From Chara braunii (lineage: Eukaryota > Streptophyta > Charophyceae > Charales > Characeae), in assembly GCA_003427395.1 (NCBI GenBank), contig BFEA01000811.1, forward strand, positions 369,045 to 411,973: a stretch of 42,929 bases of DNA, in the 5' to 3' direction. A program made the translations under genes and the position numbers. Shown one piece after another: positions 1-13,099 of the stretch. The stretch's first letter is position 1. Each line of letters opens with the position of its first letter. The notes under the pieces were generated by a model. That model was not told the DNA's origin. It ran no database searches and was given only the letters and a program-made list of their open reading frames with translations.

Positions 1-44
<44 letters not shown>

Positions 45-80
45 TGTGTGTGTGTGCGCGCGTGTGTGTGTGTGTGTGTG
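1..80. repeat. (TG)n microsatellite
   Basis: About 80 bp of nearly pure TG dinucleotides with one TC and a short CG interruption. The window begins inside it, so its full length is unknown. Confidence 0.98.
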
Positions 81-99
81 TTCATTAATTGATTGGTTG

Positions 100-390
100 G
101 GGGCGCTGCCGCAGGTGGCGGTCCCGCACCCCTGCTAGGGAGCGCTGAACGTCACGGTCGTGTCACGCAAGATTTATTCTTGAAGAACAATCATCACCAT
201 TCTGACCGTGCATGCCTGGCTGTCACCACCCTGAGGTAGGCGTATCCCTGCTGGGCTACCGGCCCACATGCGACAACTCTTATTTGCCTTTCTAGAGGTA
301 GGTCGGCCGAGGGCGTTTTCTTGATCGTCGCAGCATAAGAATGGGGTATGTGAGGTAAGAATCCTAAGACTGACCCGGTAGTCAAGTCAG
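100..390 (+). repeat. Dispersed ~300-bp repeat, copy 1
   Basis: Shares blocks with 13100-13445 (+) and 21700-22045 (-). Common blocks include GGCTGTCACCA, GCGTATCCCTGCTG.GCTAC, CCCACRTGCGA, AGGTAGGTCGGCCGA and a GTCACGCA segment upstream. The sequence outside the blocks is unrelated between copies, as expected of an interspersed element. On the opposite strand a GTAGCTCAGCAGGG-like stretch resembles a Pol III A box, so a tRNA-derived origin is possible. No open frame is shared. Confidence 0.7.
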
Positions 391-560
391 GTTTAGGATG
401 TGATTTCCCTATCCTGGACTTTTAGATATTAAGGTCAAACTTTTATAAGGTTGTTTATATCCGCTTTAAAATATAAAATGTGTTACTCTCTTGCCGAAGG
501 AGAGCAAGGTACCAATTAAATCATTTTACTACCTAGGGCATTCTATTCTACTTAACATGT

Positions 561-1500
561 CATGACTTAACTGAACATCAGATATTAAAAAAGTTATACA
601 GGACAGATAATGAATATAGAGGTATTACCGCCGATAACCCTTCCTACTTTCACAAGTGCTGTGCGTCAAAGACTCTTCACGAGATCAAGCCCAGTTCAAT
701 CCAAACCACGCACAAAACAGACTTGCACAAAATAATGCAAAGAACAGTTCACATGCCATGCACTAACGACGCCAACCATCAACCATTGACCTTGTCCCTC
801 ACTTCCCCAAACCATGTATGACAACTTTATCTTTCCTAAGACATAAGCCCAACCCACTCACATTTCTTCAAGGGACCCTTGAGAGTGACTAGGACCATTT
901 AGGCAATGACCACAAGTGATAGTTTTACTGACCACAAGGTTTGTCTTTAGATGTGGGTGTCAAGTCATGGGAGAAAATTAAATCGGTAACAACCGACCTG
1001 TTATCGAATGATAACAGAAAGTATGAATCCTTTTGTAGATCATTTCCTTCAAATGCAGCAGTAACATGAGCCCAGACCTACACACACACATGTCAACAAC
1101 AATTCAACATCCCCTCCTAGTTTTTCACTCATTGTTTCCGAGGGTCAGACTCTCAGATGAAGATCACGAACCTTGAGAATTATATCCCAAGTCCAATTCC
1201 TACTACTACTACTTCTCCTACAAACTCTCCAGTCTGTTTTTTTCTTCTTTTCAAGGAGATTCATGCCCACGTCCTAGATCGCTTAAAGGGAACCACTTTT
1301 CCTTTACTTCCAATCCTCTCATTTTCTCTTATCAGTGTAAGCACATCTCTTCTGGTGCTTACGAGGTAGTCTGACTGAGATGAACTAATGCCAATGGCGA
1401 TTTCTCCCTTATGAGTTTATCAATGAATCGAGGCTTCCGGAAACTTATTATTTTCTATTTTTTTTTCCCCGCGGTATTTGCCCTTTATTCTGCTTCATTC
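561..1500. other. Unassigned intergenic sequence
   Basis: Both strands were read. I see no convincing coding frame, RNA gene or long repeat. The short frames here are not protein-like. Confidence 0.6.
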
Positions 1501-2015
1501 GGAGTCACTCCCACGGGAGCACTCATTTTTTTCCTTTCTCTTCTTCTTATCCTGACATACACAAGTAGTGGTTGATTTACACGGGAATCTTCCACTGCTT
1601 CATCAATTTCATACAAAAACGGTTAGTCAAACGAGTAATCTAGTAGCCCCACGGGAGCACCCAACCACTTAGGAGTTTGTGTACTCACACGGTGAATACT
1701 TAATTCCCTGACAAGTCTGGCCCGATAGGTGATAGGAGAGCCCCACGGGAGCCTCCTACAACCTTTACTTATGTTAGTCGTCCTACCTGAGAAGCCCTGT
1801 ACTCCACAGGAGTACCGGATTACCTCCCAGGTCTAGTCCGTAAGGTATCAAGGAAATCGTACGACAGTTTTCCGTCACCAATGTTGGAGTCAAACAAACA
1901 TTTCATCAGTTCGTTACTTAGTCGGGTGAATGACGGGGTAATTCGCATGGGAGTATCCCATCATTCACCTTAGTCAGTTCATACAAACAGTGGAACGACT
2001 CCACGGGAGCCTCCA
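1500..2015. repeat. Array of short CTCC-ACG-GGAG hairpins
   Basis: At least five short palindromes share an ACG/ACA loop: CTCCCACGGGAG near 1507, CCCCACGGGAGC near 1647, the longer AGGAGAGCCCCACGGGAGCCTCCT near 1735-1758, GTACTCCACAGGAGTAC near 1799-1815 and CTCCACGGGAG near 1999. A related ATGGGAGTATCCCAT sits near 1947. Spacing is irregular (50-150 bp). Stem bases differ between copies but still pair. There is no open frame through the array. Confidence 0.65.
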
Positions 2016-2570
2016 TCACACGGCTTCGTCTCCCAAACCCCAGCAGACTAGTTTCTTTCTCGGTTATTTTAAATTCCTTCCTCCCATCAGGCATGATTCT
2101 TACTTTAGTCATATATCATTTTTCCCCTTTGATAATCTTAATCCTGAAGAAAGCACGAACAATATATCATGCAATCATACATGCAGTCTGATAGAAGGTT
2201 GCAATTCGTATGGATATACGGGAAAGGAATAGGTGACGCATACCTCGTGGTTCCCTGCCTCTAGAGTTCCCCATGAACTCCGGCAGAGCTCCCGCAATCG
2301 CCCTGTATTTGGTCATGTATAATCTATGCAATTGATTGCTGACCCTTAGCGTTAGCAGAAGCCAGGATTATCTCAATGAAACATATCGTTAGATAATTAT
2401 AGTCGAAGGAATAGGCATTTGAAAAGGTTAAGCAAAGACAAGAACGGAGGAGGATGAAAAAGGTAGTCACTATCCCACAGTGACAATGTATCACTCCTCT
2501 CCAATGCCTCGTATTCTCTTCATTTCTAGTGTGTGATGTCCAATAATAACAATAACAAAAACAAGTAACA
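2016..2570. other. Unassigned intergenic sequence
   Basis: No gene or strong repeat recognised. Confidence 0.5.
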
Positions 2571-2571
2571 A

Positions 2572-2612
<41 letters not shown>

Positions 2613-2629
2613 ATAATAATAATAATAAA
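2571..2629. repeat. (TAC)n then (TAA)n microsatellite
   Basis: About 13 TAC units pass directly into TAA units. Serine- and valine-runs encoded across it on the minus strand are by-products of the repeat. Confidence 0.97.
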
Positions 2630-3268
2630 AAAATAAGAAAAGTAGTAATAGTAACAATAAATGATAGCAACAATGGTAATAACAGTAAGTGGGGTAGTGT
2701 CCTGCCACTTTCTTCTTTTTCCCTTCTCCTTCTCTTCCCTTCTTTTCTTCTCTTTTCCTTTCTTCACCTTCATCCCTCACTCCTCCTACTCCTTTTTCTT
2801 CCCTGGCGTCCCCTCCTTCTTAGTCCACATGCACCTTTTTACTTTTGTCACACAACCCTCGTCTCAGCAACCCGCTCGTTGTTTCGCATGCGTGTTTCCT
2901 AGGACTATGTGCGTGTGAGTGTTGCCCTGCATGCTTAGCCATATCCCGCTCGCGCCCCACTGTTCGACAGCGACCTACGCCACTTAGTGCCTGCGCGTGG
3001 ATGCGGTGATAATGCCACGTTTCTCAAGGGCATGCGACCTTCATGCTGTGCATGCTCAGGGTGCAATAACCCATGTCTTGGGCTCAACCACCTGTTGTTG
3101 CTTCTCCTGGAAGAGCCCAAGGTGAGGCCGGCGACATTTCAGCCAACTAGCGTGCTGCAGTCGTCCAAGGCCCTCATTGAAATATCGATGTAAGGGTCTT
3201 TCGGGGGTATTCAGGCCTACCTTCACTTAGGCCAGGCATGCGGGGAGGTTGAGGTCATAAGCTGCTGA
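2630..3268. other. Pyrimidine-rich unassigned sequence
   Basis: Dominated by T/C tracts between 2700 and 2830, then mixed sequence. No supported gene. Confidence 0.5.
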
Positions 3269-3313
<45 letters not shown>

Positions 3314-3368
3314 TAAAAAAATAATAATAATAAAAATAATAAAAATAATAAAAATAAAAATAATAATG

Positions 3369-3419
<51 letters not shown>
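3269..3419. repeat. (AAT)n microsatellite
   Basis: About 150 bp of AAT/TAA trinucleotides with a slightly degenerate AAAAAT-rich centre. Confidence 0.98.
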
Positions 3420-4119
3420 GCAATGCATCGAAAATGGGCAATGACGAAATGATGAGTTCCAAACTAGAGAATCTCATTGAAAACCAGGAAGTCGGATATT
3501 GCTCGGAAAGCGGAACTGCACCGATACCACATTAACTAAGAACCGAAACACTTAATCCGATTGCCCGTGAGAGCATACTCTCGTCTCCACTGGCCTACAC
3601 ATTTGAATCATTTCTATTCGTCACTCTGCGCCTAAACTACGATCACACAGCTTACTAGGGGCCAACTAACTGACAATACGCCCAATTGATGTCCTCAACA
3701 GACCCGAAGTACATAATGATGTCGGCCCTTGCATATACTAGGTACATGACTCTGCATTATCAACCTCACCTTTCTATCTATGCGAGTGTGTCTGCCTGTT
3801 TGTTGGTGCCTGTATGTTTTGTTTGCTTGCTTTGTCGCTTGTTCCTCCCTTCTCTTCTCTTTCCCTTTCTCCTTCTGTCTCTACTGGGGAATCCAGATTC
3901 CGAATACACCTGCCGCTGCTCAACTCTGCCCTCGCCACTAACTTATGCAGCTATGGCCGCCTTCCCTCTCGGTACAGCGCGGCCCAGCAGGCTCTCGTGC
4001 TAAAGCTACTCGCAGATAACACACAAGCGCTTCAACGGAACTTCCACGCTTCTCACGAGTGAGCAGTTTCTCTGAAATGTGGCTGGCCAGTCCTTATCTT
4101 GACTTGGACTGAGTCTCAC
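3420..4119. other. Unassigned intergenic sequence
   Basis: No supported gene. Overlapping frames around 3690-4060 lie partly in a pyrimidine-rich stretch and lack family features. Confidence 0.5.
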
Positions 4120-4765
4120 TCGTTGTCGGTGCGAATACCCTTACAAGGGTATCTGCCCAAGTGACAACAAGTCCAGTTGATTCGGAATTTTCGGGTGCCC
4201 GCGCGGGTCGCGGTGGTCGTCTGAGCGCAGACTGAGGGTTGCTTAAGTATAGAGACTGTGTGAGCACGCAGTTTTGAAGGCGTACACGTGATCTCTCTCT
4301 TGATTGTAGGTCGTGTAGCCGGGGTAGTTGACCGACCACATTTCTATTTGTTAATTAGATTAGGATTAGAAAAACATCGTCTGTCGTTTGGCACGTTTGA
4401 CCGTTAAATGTGCTCAGACAGGTGAGGTTTGGCCGCAGATGCCCCGACATATTTCGGTTTGTTTTTCCTTCGTAGTGGTCACGACGTAGTTTGAGCTAGC
4501 CCGCGTGGATGTTTAGCAGTCATGGGTTCGGTTGCAGGCAGAGGTGTGACCCTGCGCAACGCGCAACATCGCTTTATATGGCACCTCGCACCAGCTGGTA
4601 TTAGACTTGGGCCTAGCCCTATGGGTTACGACATTGAACGATTATTGCAGAGGTACAGGGATCGAGACCAGCGGGCGACAACGAAGGAGCGATGGAGCGT
4701 TTGAAGAAGACCGAGGGGTCGAGGGCTCGACGGGGCTATCCCCCTCGGTTTTGCCGTCGGTTCTG
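4120..4765 (+). repeat. Dispersed ~600-bp repeat, copy X
   Basis: Aligns over its length with 22525-23115 on the same strand. Shared landmarks in order: GCGAATACCCTTACAAGGGTATCTGCCC with its palindrome, GATTCGGATTTTCGGGTG-like sequence, CGTCTGAG, GCGCAGTTTT.AAGGCG, GAGTCGG-GTAATTGACCGAC, TAGTGGTCACGAC, TGCGCAACGCCAC.T..ATAT, CTTGGGCYTA.CCCTAT.GGTTACG and GGACTATCCCCCT.(A/G)GTTTTG. The copies diverge by substitutions and small indels. No protein is identified, although minus-strand frames partly coincide between copies. Confidence 0.8.
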
Positions 4766-4932
4766 ACGGTGGGCCAGATCCGTAGGGGCGATGAGATGCC
4801 ACAGTCGCCCTCCCTGCTTTCTAGGTCTTGAAACTTTATCCGTTTTATTTTATTATCTATTATTTATTTTTAGAAGTCCTGTTTTGTGGGAACCGGTACC
4901 GGCGCCGGTCCCGGAGCTGATGTTCGGGCCAT

Positions 4933-5010
4933 TGGGCCCATCTCAGCTGGTACATCTGTAAACTGCTGAAAAACAGACTCGAGTTCGGGTTCCTGAGTGC
5001 TCGGGATGCT
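4933..5010 (+). repeat. tRNA-derived SINE-like head (Phe-like?)
   Basis: Contains an A-box-like CTCAGCTGGTACAT (4942-4955), an anticodon-arm-like CTGCTGAAAAACAG (4963-4976) and a B-box-like GAGTTCGGGTTCC (4981-4993) in tRNA order and spacing. The same arrangement recurs at 16878-16935 and 23486-23550. A T-rich stretch lies just upstream. The TGAAA loop would fit a GAA (Phe) anticodon, which is tentative. The copies are too diverged from each other to be functional tRNA genes. Confidence 0.55.
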
Positions 5011-7239
5011 GGCGGAATTCCGCTATTCCACCCGGCTTGTGGCGTAGACCGAGGAGCCTAACGTACACGTGAGCCGGTGGGCGATTAGCCCATGAGGCGA
5101 AAGAAGCGAAGTGGTGGGGGTCTTTGCACGTGCACTATCCGCCATCCACGTTCTGCTGTGAGAGGCTTGAGTGTGAGCACTCTCGTCTGGGGCTCGATAG
5201 ATGGTGAAGTATGCCCGGGGCATAGTAGCGAGGCCCCACAGCGGTATTACGGCATGTGGCCGCTCACGTGGAACCCGTTTTGACGCCGATCTTCAAAGTG
5301 TCCATTTAGATATTTGCTACCACCACCAGGACTTGCACCAGGACCCGCTTCGTCTAAGCCCACGCTGCAGACTTTGCAGCAGGCCGCGCCTCTGATCGTT
5401 ACAGTCGGCTGTCCGTGCAGGAGCTTATCTCTTGGCAGCCCTAGGCGGTAGTGAATTCCACCTGAGCAGGGCAGGGCCGGCATGGCGGAGGCCGACAGCA
5501 GTACTGGCGCGCAATTGTCTGATGGGCTAAGGTATAGGGGCGGGAGACTAATCGATCATCTAATGGCTGATTCACTTCGAATTTTTCCTCAGGTAGCGAG
5601 GGCCGCTGGCAGTCGTGTTGCGCTAATCGAGAGAGGAGCGCACTGGGTTGATCGACCGCGTGCGCTAATAAGTGAGGGCCGATCAAACCAGGACGCGAAA
5701 TCACGTTAGGTGCACGAGGGGGCAGCTAGCGGGAGATGGCGGATAAAAGGGAAGAGAGAGAGGAAGACGCTAAGATCATTCGATTCTTGACAAAATCAGA
5801 CGATCAATAAGGCGATTATAAGTTTTTGGCCCTGGGCGAGTCGATTAGTGAGGTTAGTATGACCGATAAATTAGTAAGTTAGGAGTTAGTACAGAAACGG
5901 TTTGCGCTGAGTGGTTGGAAGAGATGGACATGGCGGGGCGGAAGAGGAACTAACTCGCCTATTCTTCAACGAAAACAGGCGAGGGAGGAAGTTGTATGGG
6001 GATTTCGAGCCATCGCGAGTTGAATGGCACGATCAGATTAGGCGACAATGTTGTGGCTTTGGCGTGGTGCAAACTAGGAGCTGCGAGCGGGGAGATGCTA
6101 CAGTGCGTTGTAAAAACGGGTGAGTCTGACTGAGTGTATCGGCTTCTGTTTCGGCGGTAGATTCATTCGATTTAGTTCATTCTGTCGACGGAAGCGGACT
6201 GAGCCGAGTCACAGGGGTGGAGGCCTACCTGTTGGCCGGTGTATTGCTATGAATGGAAGTAGCCGCCTCCCCCTATCTCGCTGAGCACATGATTGACGAC
6301 ATGCATCTGGCCATGCTTTGACGAAAGATTCATTCAGTCTTGCTTCTACGATCGGTGGGAGTAGCGTGTGGCCAGCCGCGCGAGTCGTGACTTACCTGTC
6401 TATTGGTGCATCGGTCCTCATGACAAGGAAGCAGCGTCGGCACGAGTGCGATCGGGAATGGACCCGTACTGCTTGCCGTTGAAGCTGCGTTTGATACGTA
6501 CTCGACAGGATGAGGCTAGCACGTTGCTCGTCCTACGAGATGCATCTGGTCATGTTCGAGTGGTAGATACATTCGATTTTGCGCATTCTGTCTCTTGAAG
6601 TAGCGCGGGGCTAACAACGAAGTGGTGTAATTGTGTTCCGAGAAAGTAGATAATAGTGGGCGAGTCTGGCCGAAAGATTCATTTAGAGGGAAGGGGGCAT
6701 TGGCTGCATGCAGGTAGGAACGGACGCGTGTAACAAGCTCTTGCTTGCTATTGCGAAAGAGGAGAAAGGAGGCCAAAGGCAACGTTTCATGATTCGGGCT
6801 GGGGCATGACTGATCTTAGTTGGTGGCGAGTTGACCTGGCCGCGTCTACGGGACCGGCGAGATCCCAGTCTGCAGACATACCTATGCTAGTACGAGGATT
6901 TCCGCTGCTGACTGTTCAAGCGGATTGTTGTTAAGATCTCATGCGTAGCTGAGGAGTCACAGTGGACTGCCACTTTGTATTTGAGCATGACGTTACTGCT
7001 ACGTCTGATTAGAACTGTTGATGATGGGTTAACCTTAACTGTTGATACCCTGCCAGGTTGTGAAGTAACTGCATTCAGGAACTGCTACCGACAACAACTG
7101 TTGTTGGAAGTACCTACAACCAGTTCCTGACGCTCTAGAATAATGTTCTATTGACTGTGGTTACTAGTCACCGCGCATCTTGGCTTCTGCAGCACCCTTC
7201 GCTGCTCCATTGCTGTGCGCTCTGTTGTCCGCTGTTGAA
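5011..7239. other. Unassigned, weakly repetitive sequence
   Basis: No supported gene. A block like GGTAGATTCATTCGATTT.G..CATTCTGTC occurs near 6158 and again near 6562, with partial echoes near 6322 and 6675. ATGCATCTGG.CATG occurs near 6300 and 6540. This suggests an old degenerate tandem or dispersed repeat. Confidence 0.45.
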
Positions 7240-7275
7240 CCAAATACCCTTACAAGGGTATTTGGCCATATTTTT
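7240..7275. repeat. Palindrome AAATACCCTT-AC-AAGGGTATTT
   Basis: Ten-base perfect arms around an AC spacer. The same core (ATACCCTT/AAGGGTAT) opens dispersed repeat copy X near 4136 and, with one change, copy Y near 22544. Here the flanks do not clearly follow the longer repeat, so the palindrome itself is the shared unit. Confidence 0.75.
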
Positions 7276-7700
7276 GCAGATGACACAACATCGGTATCGC
7301 CTACCATGGCAAAGTTAGTCTAAAATAAGAAGTGGCGATGCTTTAACATAACACTTTGAGTCGGACTCTCGGGACTATTGGGCGGTCGAACCGACTGCCA
7401 TGGCAAACACACAAGACAACAAGAGAAAAATAATCAAGGCCTTCGACCATCGGGGTCGGAGGATTAGTTCAAGCGAAGGAAGTATGAGCAAATCAAGGAC
7501 TCAGACAATACGAAGATACGACTTTAATTGGTTCACGTGTATTAAACGTGTTAGTATAAAGAGAATCAGGAGTTCGCTCTGCTGTGGATTCGGAAGAAGA
7601 AAGTTTGATAGTCCCAGACTTTGCGACCAGGGCAACCAAGGGGGAAAGCATCGGCTTCACAAGTGGTTATCGGGTAGCTGAAAATTCAGGAATGAAAATT
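7276..7700. other. Unassigned intergenic sequence
   Basis: No supported gene. A 93-codon plus-strand frame at 7400-7681 has no recognisable family features. Confidence 0.45.
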
Positions 7701-7706
7701 ATGAAG

Positions 7707-8092
7707 TGAGAGCTTTGGGCAGTCTGAAAATCCTGAATGGTCGTGAAGTGGTGAAAGGTCCGAAGACTCTGCAAACCACCTGTTTAGGCAGGCTGCATCC
7801 TGAAGTGGTGAAGGGTGTCTTGAAGTGGTCAAGTGAGAGTTTTGGGCAGTCTGAAAATCCTGAATGGTCCTGAATTGGTGAAAGGTCCGAAGACCATGAA
7901 AACCAACCTTCACCACTTGAGGATGCAGCCTGCCTAAACAGGTGGTTTTCAGTGTCTTTGGACCTTTCACCACTTCAGGACCATTCAAGAGACCTGAATG
8001 GTCCTGAAATGGTGAAAGGTCGAAAGACCCTGAAAACCACCTGTTTAGGCAGACTGCATCCTGAAGTGGTGAAGGGTGTCCTGAAGTGGTGA
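7707..8092. repeat. Direct and inverted ~83-125-bp repeats forming a long hairpin
   Basis: A unit beginning GTGAGAG(C/T)TTTGGGCAGTC occurs at 7707 and 7832. Its core runs TGAATGGTC...GGTGAAAGGTC...CCACCTGTTTAGGCAG...GAAGTGGTGAAGGG. The core is complete at 7735-7817, partial at 7860-7908, inverted at 7904-7986 and direct again at 7995-8078. The inverted and last direct copies form arms of about 83 nt at roughly 90 percent identity around an 8-nt loop, so transcripts from either strand would fold into a long duplex. Confidence 0.85.
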
Positions 8093-8309
8093 TGGAAAAT
8101 ATGATTGTTGTTAACCTTCTCTCATCGGCTTACCTTAGCTCTGCCACGACAAATATAAGTGGCCGGTGCGCTAGTTGGGCTGAGCCGAATCCCTTATAAA
8201 TGAATGGACTGCACCTTTCTTACATGAACTAGAAGCTAAATCAGTAGGTTTAGGTGCGGACCATCCAAGCAATGGGTATGGGGATCACGTCCATCCTACC
8301 TACGGGGCA

Positions 8310-8400
8310 AGTTTTTTTTTTTTTTGGAACTCACTGTTAGAAACCTCTATTACACCTCACCCCGGAGTAGCGAGGATTCGAACTTGTGACCTTAGTACCA
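8310..8400 (-). repeat. Poly-A-tailed tRNA-derived SINE 3' part
   Basis: On the minus strand a perfect B-box sequence GTTCGAATCC (8373-8382) is followed by a short body and an A run (complement of the T tract about 8310-8325). This is the expected layout of a tRNA-derived SINE remnant. No good A box was found upstream, so it is probably 5' truncated or degenerate. Confidence 0.55.
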
Positions 8401-9590
8401 CGAGTAATTGGGGGGGGGAACTAGAATGTAGGCTCCTTCCGTGACAAGAGCCCGACAATTATGAGAAACGAGGCGAGTACGGTTGAAATCTCTGTCAATT
8501 TCGGATTCTGCAAAGGTGAATCTTGCTCAAGACCCACGAAAGGTTCACTATCACCAAGGGAAGGAAAAACAACGGCCGGATCCCGCGAACAATGGAGCAC
8601 CGAAAGTTTGTTTCTCAACTAACTTAGAATAACGAACGGATAAATTCAACCTCGTGTATCTGGGCAACTAGTGCGTCGAGATTCAGACACTTGGTCCATT
8701 CGGCAACAACAAGCAGCTCGACCTGTAGGAAAGCGTTGCAGCTGGGTAGCGCAAGCTTAGCAGCAAGGTAGGGCGTGGCAATAGGCGAACGCAGACATAT
8801 GCAAGCTCGGTACAAGCGATAGCAACCAACTAGTGTGCATGCGAGAGTGAGAGTGATGGCATGAGCGAACACGATTTCGAGTGCCGGATTCGGTCGAGCC
8901 ACGGCTGACACGATAGCAGGAGAAAGCAAAACGAAGTGAGTATTAGGGAGTGAGTGAATGCATGCATGATTAAAGAGAACAAGGGTGTAGCCACGATCGT
9001 GAGTGAAGAGATGCGAGCGTGAAGGAAAAGGGAAGGGGGAGGAGGAGAGTTGAAAGAAGGAAGGACGACGGAGGGAGAAAGGGACGCGCGAAAGGGGGAG
9101 AAGGGAAGTTGAGACAAGCGGCATAAGGAGAAGGGAACTCACCTACTACGTGACTGACTTACAGTCGGTAGAAGGCAATGTGTTGGGCATAAGGGACTTT
9201 GTATTCCGAATAGTAAGGGTTTTTGTGCCTGCCTACAACGGTTTCTCGATTACGAAAAGGGGATCGACTCAGCAACAATTGTTAGGGGCGGAAACTATCG
9301 CTTCCTCAGAGGACACAGCGCACGCTCATTTTGTTACGATCAACCGAAAGAGGTGCTTGAACGTGCTTCAAGTATCAAACCAGAAAAGAAAGGTAAGTTA
9401 CTTGCATATTGTACTATCACTATTATTATTACTAACATTAATACTATGGGATTTTGTTACTATTCCATACGCCCGAAGAAGGAAGCATGCATGCGCAGGG
9501 AATGAGTGTGGGCGAATGATAATGAAGGAATGCATGGAGGGAAAAGGGGGCGGCTTGCCGTATTTTTGCCACGCTCGCTTAAATGGTCGT
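8401..9590. other. Unassigned sequence, purine-rich near 9000-9140
   Basis: Long frames exist on both strands (172 codons on the minus strand at 8624-9142; 190 codons on the plus strand from 9150), but they are low-complexity, lack motifs and the minus one overlaps a purine-rich tract. Not annotated as genes. Confidence 0.5.
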
Positions 9591-9591
9591 A

Positions 9592-9624
<33 letters not shown>

Positions 9625-9625
9625 A
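9591..9625. repeat. (GT)n(GA)n microsatellite
   Basis: About 10 GT units followed by GA units. Confidence 0.95.
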
Positions 9626-10816
<1,191 letters not shown>

Positions 10817-10849
10817 CATATATATATATATATATTGTTATTTAGAGGA

Positions 10850-10940
10850 TGTTGATGGCGTCAACAGTTGCATTGTCAATTCGTAGGGTGGTAAGTTGCT
10901 GCGTGTTCATAGGCTAGGCGTCGAGCGCCACGTAGGAGGA
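10850..10940 (+). repeat. Diverged copy of the 17.6-kb repeat segment
   Basis: GTCAACAGTTGCATTGTCAATTCGTAGG and a following GGCGTCGAGCGCCA segment match GTCAACCGATGCGTTGTCAATTCATAGGATGTT and TCGACGCCGAGCACCA of the units at 17623 and 17888. Confidence 0.6.
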
Positions 10941-13089
10941 AAGGCGGGCGAAGCATGAGGTGGAGAGGAGCACAAAACAAAAAGGAGGAGAATGCGTGAG
11001 ATAGAACAGCGTGTGCTCATGAAGCAAAGAGGATATGTGCGCAGGAGGAGGAGTAGAGAAGAAAGGAATGAGAAGATGGTGATAATGGATGTTTTGTCAG
11101 ACGAACTGTCCCTAAAATGTGGCGCACGCTCCTCGCTGGAAATACATTCAACTGTGTACATTTGAAAGAAGGGAAAACGGGTGGAGGAGACATATGAAAA
11201 CGACAACCGGAGAAGTAAGTAAAGATCTTGCAAAAGGGGATGCACGATCGATGTTGTAAGACTCTCGGTACGGAAGTGCCAGCCAATTGGGCGCCGTGAT
11301 TCACCCTTGGCTAGCCCGCTTACGAAGACTACGGTTCCCGTCACCGACACTCGATGCTGACACACTCACGTGGTAAGTTGTGGGGAGAACGGAAAGAGGC
11401 AATGTCGAGGTGCTTTTCCATGCCTGTAATCACGAAGGACATATTCCGTTTGTCTTACGGAGGTCGTGACTGGTAAGGTGGCTCCGCGCTCCTTGCCATC
11501 TGAAAGCCGCCATGGATCGGTAGTGCGGGTGGTCTCGACCTTGCGCCCACTGCATTTCATATACGACGATGGAAAGCCCGCAGATGTGTCCGCCGATGGC
11601 GCCATATAGGTCGAGACCGTCGTATGCCTAACTTGTCGGAATAAACACTTGTGCCTGTCTATCCCCACGCAATGGTCTCGGTGCGCTGTACATTGTATCG
11701 TAGCGTGGTAGACTCCTCGTACTTCTACCAATAGGATAAACAAAATCAAACGAATTTACCGCTAAGACATGAAACTGTACATGGCTACGTTTGTGATCAT
11801 CCGTGAGAGTATTAAAGCCGCTATTGGCTTTACGGAGCTTCCATCAAAGGGATGAACTAATCAAAAGAACCTACTGTTAAAACAAGGAAAGTACATTATT
11901 ACCTAGGAGAGTGTTTATGTATGTAAGTTTTGGCGCCAGACTGTAGGAGCAACATTGAATACTGTGCTAATGTGTCCAGAGAGCGTTGACGTTGGCATAC
12001 AAATTTATGGTATTACCCTCGCTTGGATAGTATCTTTGGTGCATTTTGTTACCTACTGGGTACATAACTATCTAGCTACTTCGTGAATCACAAATCCGGA
12101 CGTCGGTCTGTCACTCTCGATCATGTTCCTTGGGACCTGCTCATATTCGTGGCCAAATACGATGAGTAGAAGAAACATGTAAATAAAGAATATGTCAGGG
12201 GGCAGTGAGAGACAAAAATAGACAAACACAGTCAAAGGTCTGATATATAGACAAACAGGCAAACAATAGACAGATAACAGGTAGATACAAATAGACACAG
12301 ACAGACAGACAGACAGATGCTCACAAATTCAAACACACACAGACGCAGTGACTCAACATAGAGAGGCACAAAGAGAGAGACACAGAGAGAAAGAGCGGAG
12401 GAAGAACAAGGAGGAGGGACAAAGAAGGAGGAGTGAGGAGAAATGCACTAAGGCAAGAATAGAAGAAGAAAAAGGAAAGGAGTAGGAGTTTACCTACTGG
12501 CTCGCTGAAAACATGAATGCCCTTCAATACCACTGCGTTAGATCAGGGTGATAGCATGTGAGATGTCGTTATTATTAATATTATGATTATAATTATTATT
12601 ACGTATTTTGAGAAAAAAATAAATAAATGAAAAAGAGAGAGAGAGAGAGAGCTAACGGGCATACGGAAAGATGGGTACTTAGCCGCAAAGCAGGAGAAAC
12701 CTGTGTGGCTGGTACACCGTCCGCGAAACACTATCTGCTGTAAGAGGTTTGAATGTGAGTACGCCTGTTGGGACACGAAGGCAAAGAATTATGCTTGGGC
12801 AGGGCAAGGTCAGGCCATAAGAAATTTGATAGAAGCATGCATTGGTGCTGATGTAAAAATCACTCGTCGGGCCTTGGGGCAGTTACGAAGACTTGTTAGA
12901 TAGGAGTTTGGCTGAGACTGCACATCTGCTGGAAGGGAAATGCAGGGATCCTGAGATGAGTTCAACGAGAACGGAGGTCTCGTGTGAGACGGGGAGGAGG
13001 AACCCATTTGAATCTGATTCCTGGCATAAACGCCAACCGTGTGAACATGACCTACTGATCCTTCAGCATTCCATGGTTTGAAGTTGGAA
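10941..13089. other. Unassigned sequence with small simple repeats
   Basis: Contains CAGA tetranucleotides near 12296-12316, a GA-rich stretch 12356-12480 and AT-rich sequence near 12565-12610. No supported gene on either strand. Confidence 0.5.
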
Positions 13090-13099
13090 GTGCAAGTAC

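Noticed and set aside
2324-2773. 149-codon minus-strand ORF with a Ser run and Lys/Glu-rich start
   Set aside because: Translation of the TAC/TAA microsatellite and flanking pyrimidine tract; no protein features.
8624-9142. 172-codon minus-strand ORF
   Set aside because: Low-complexity Ser/Leu/Pro translation of a purine-rich strand; another frame on the same strand is open too, and no motif is visible.
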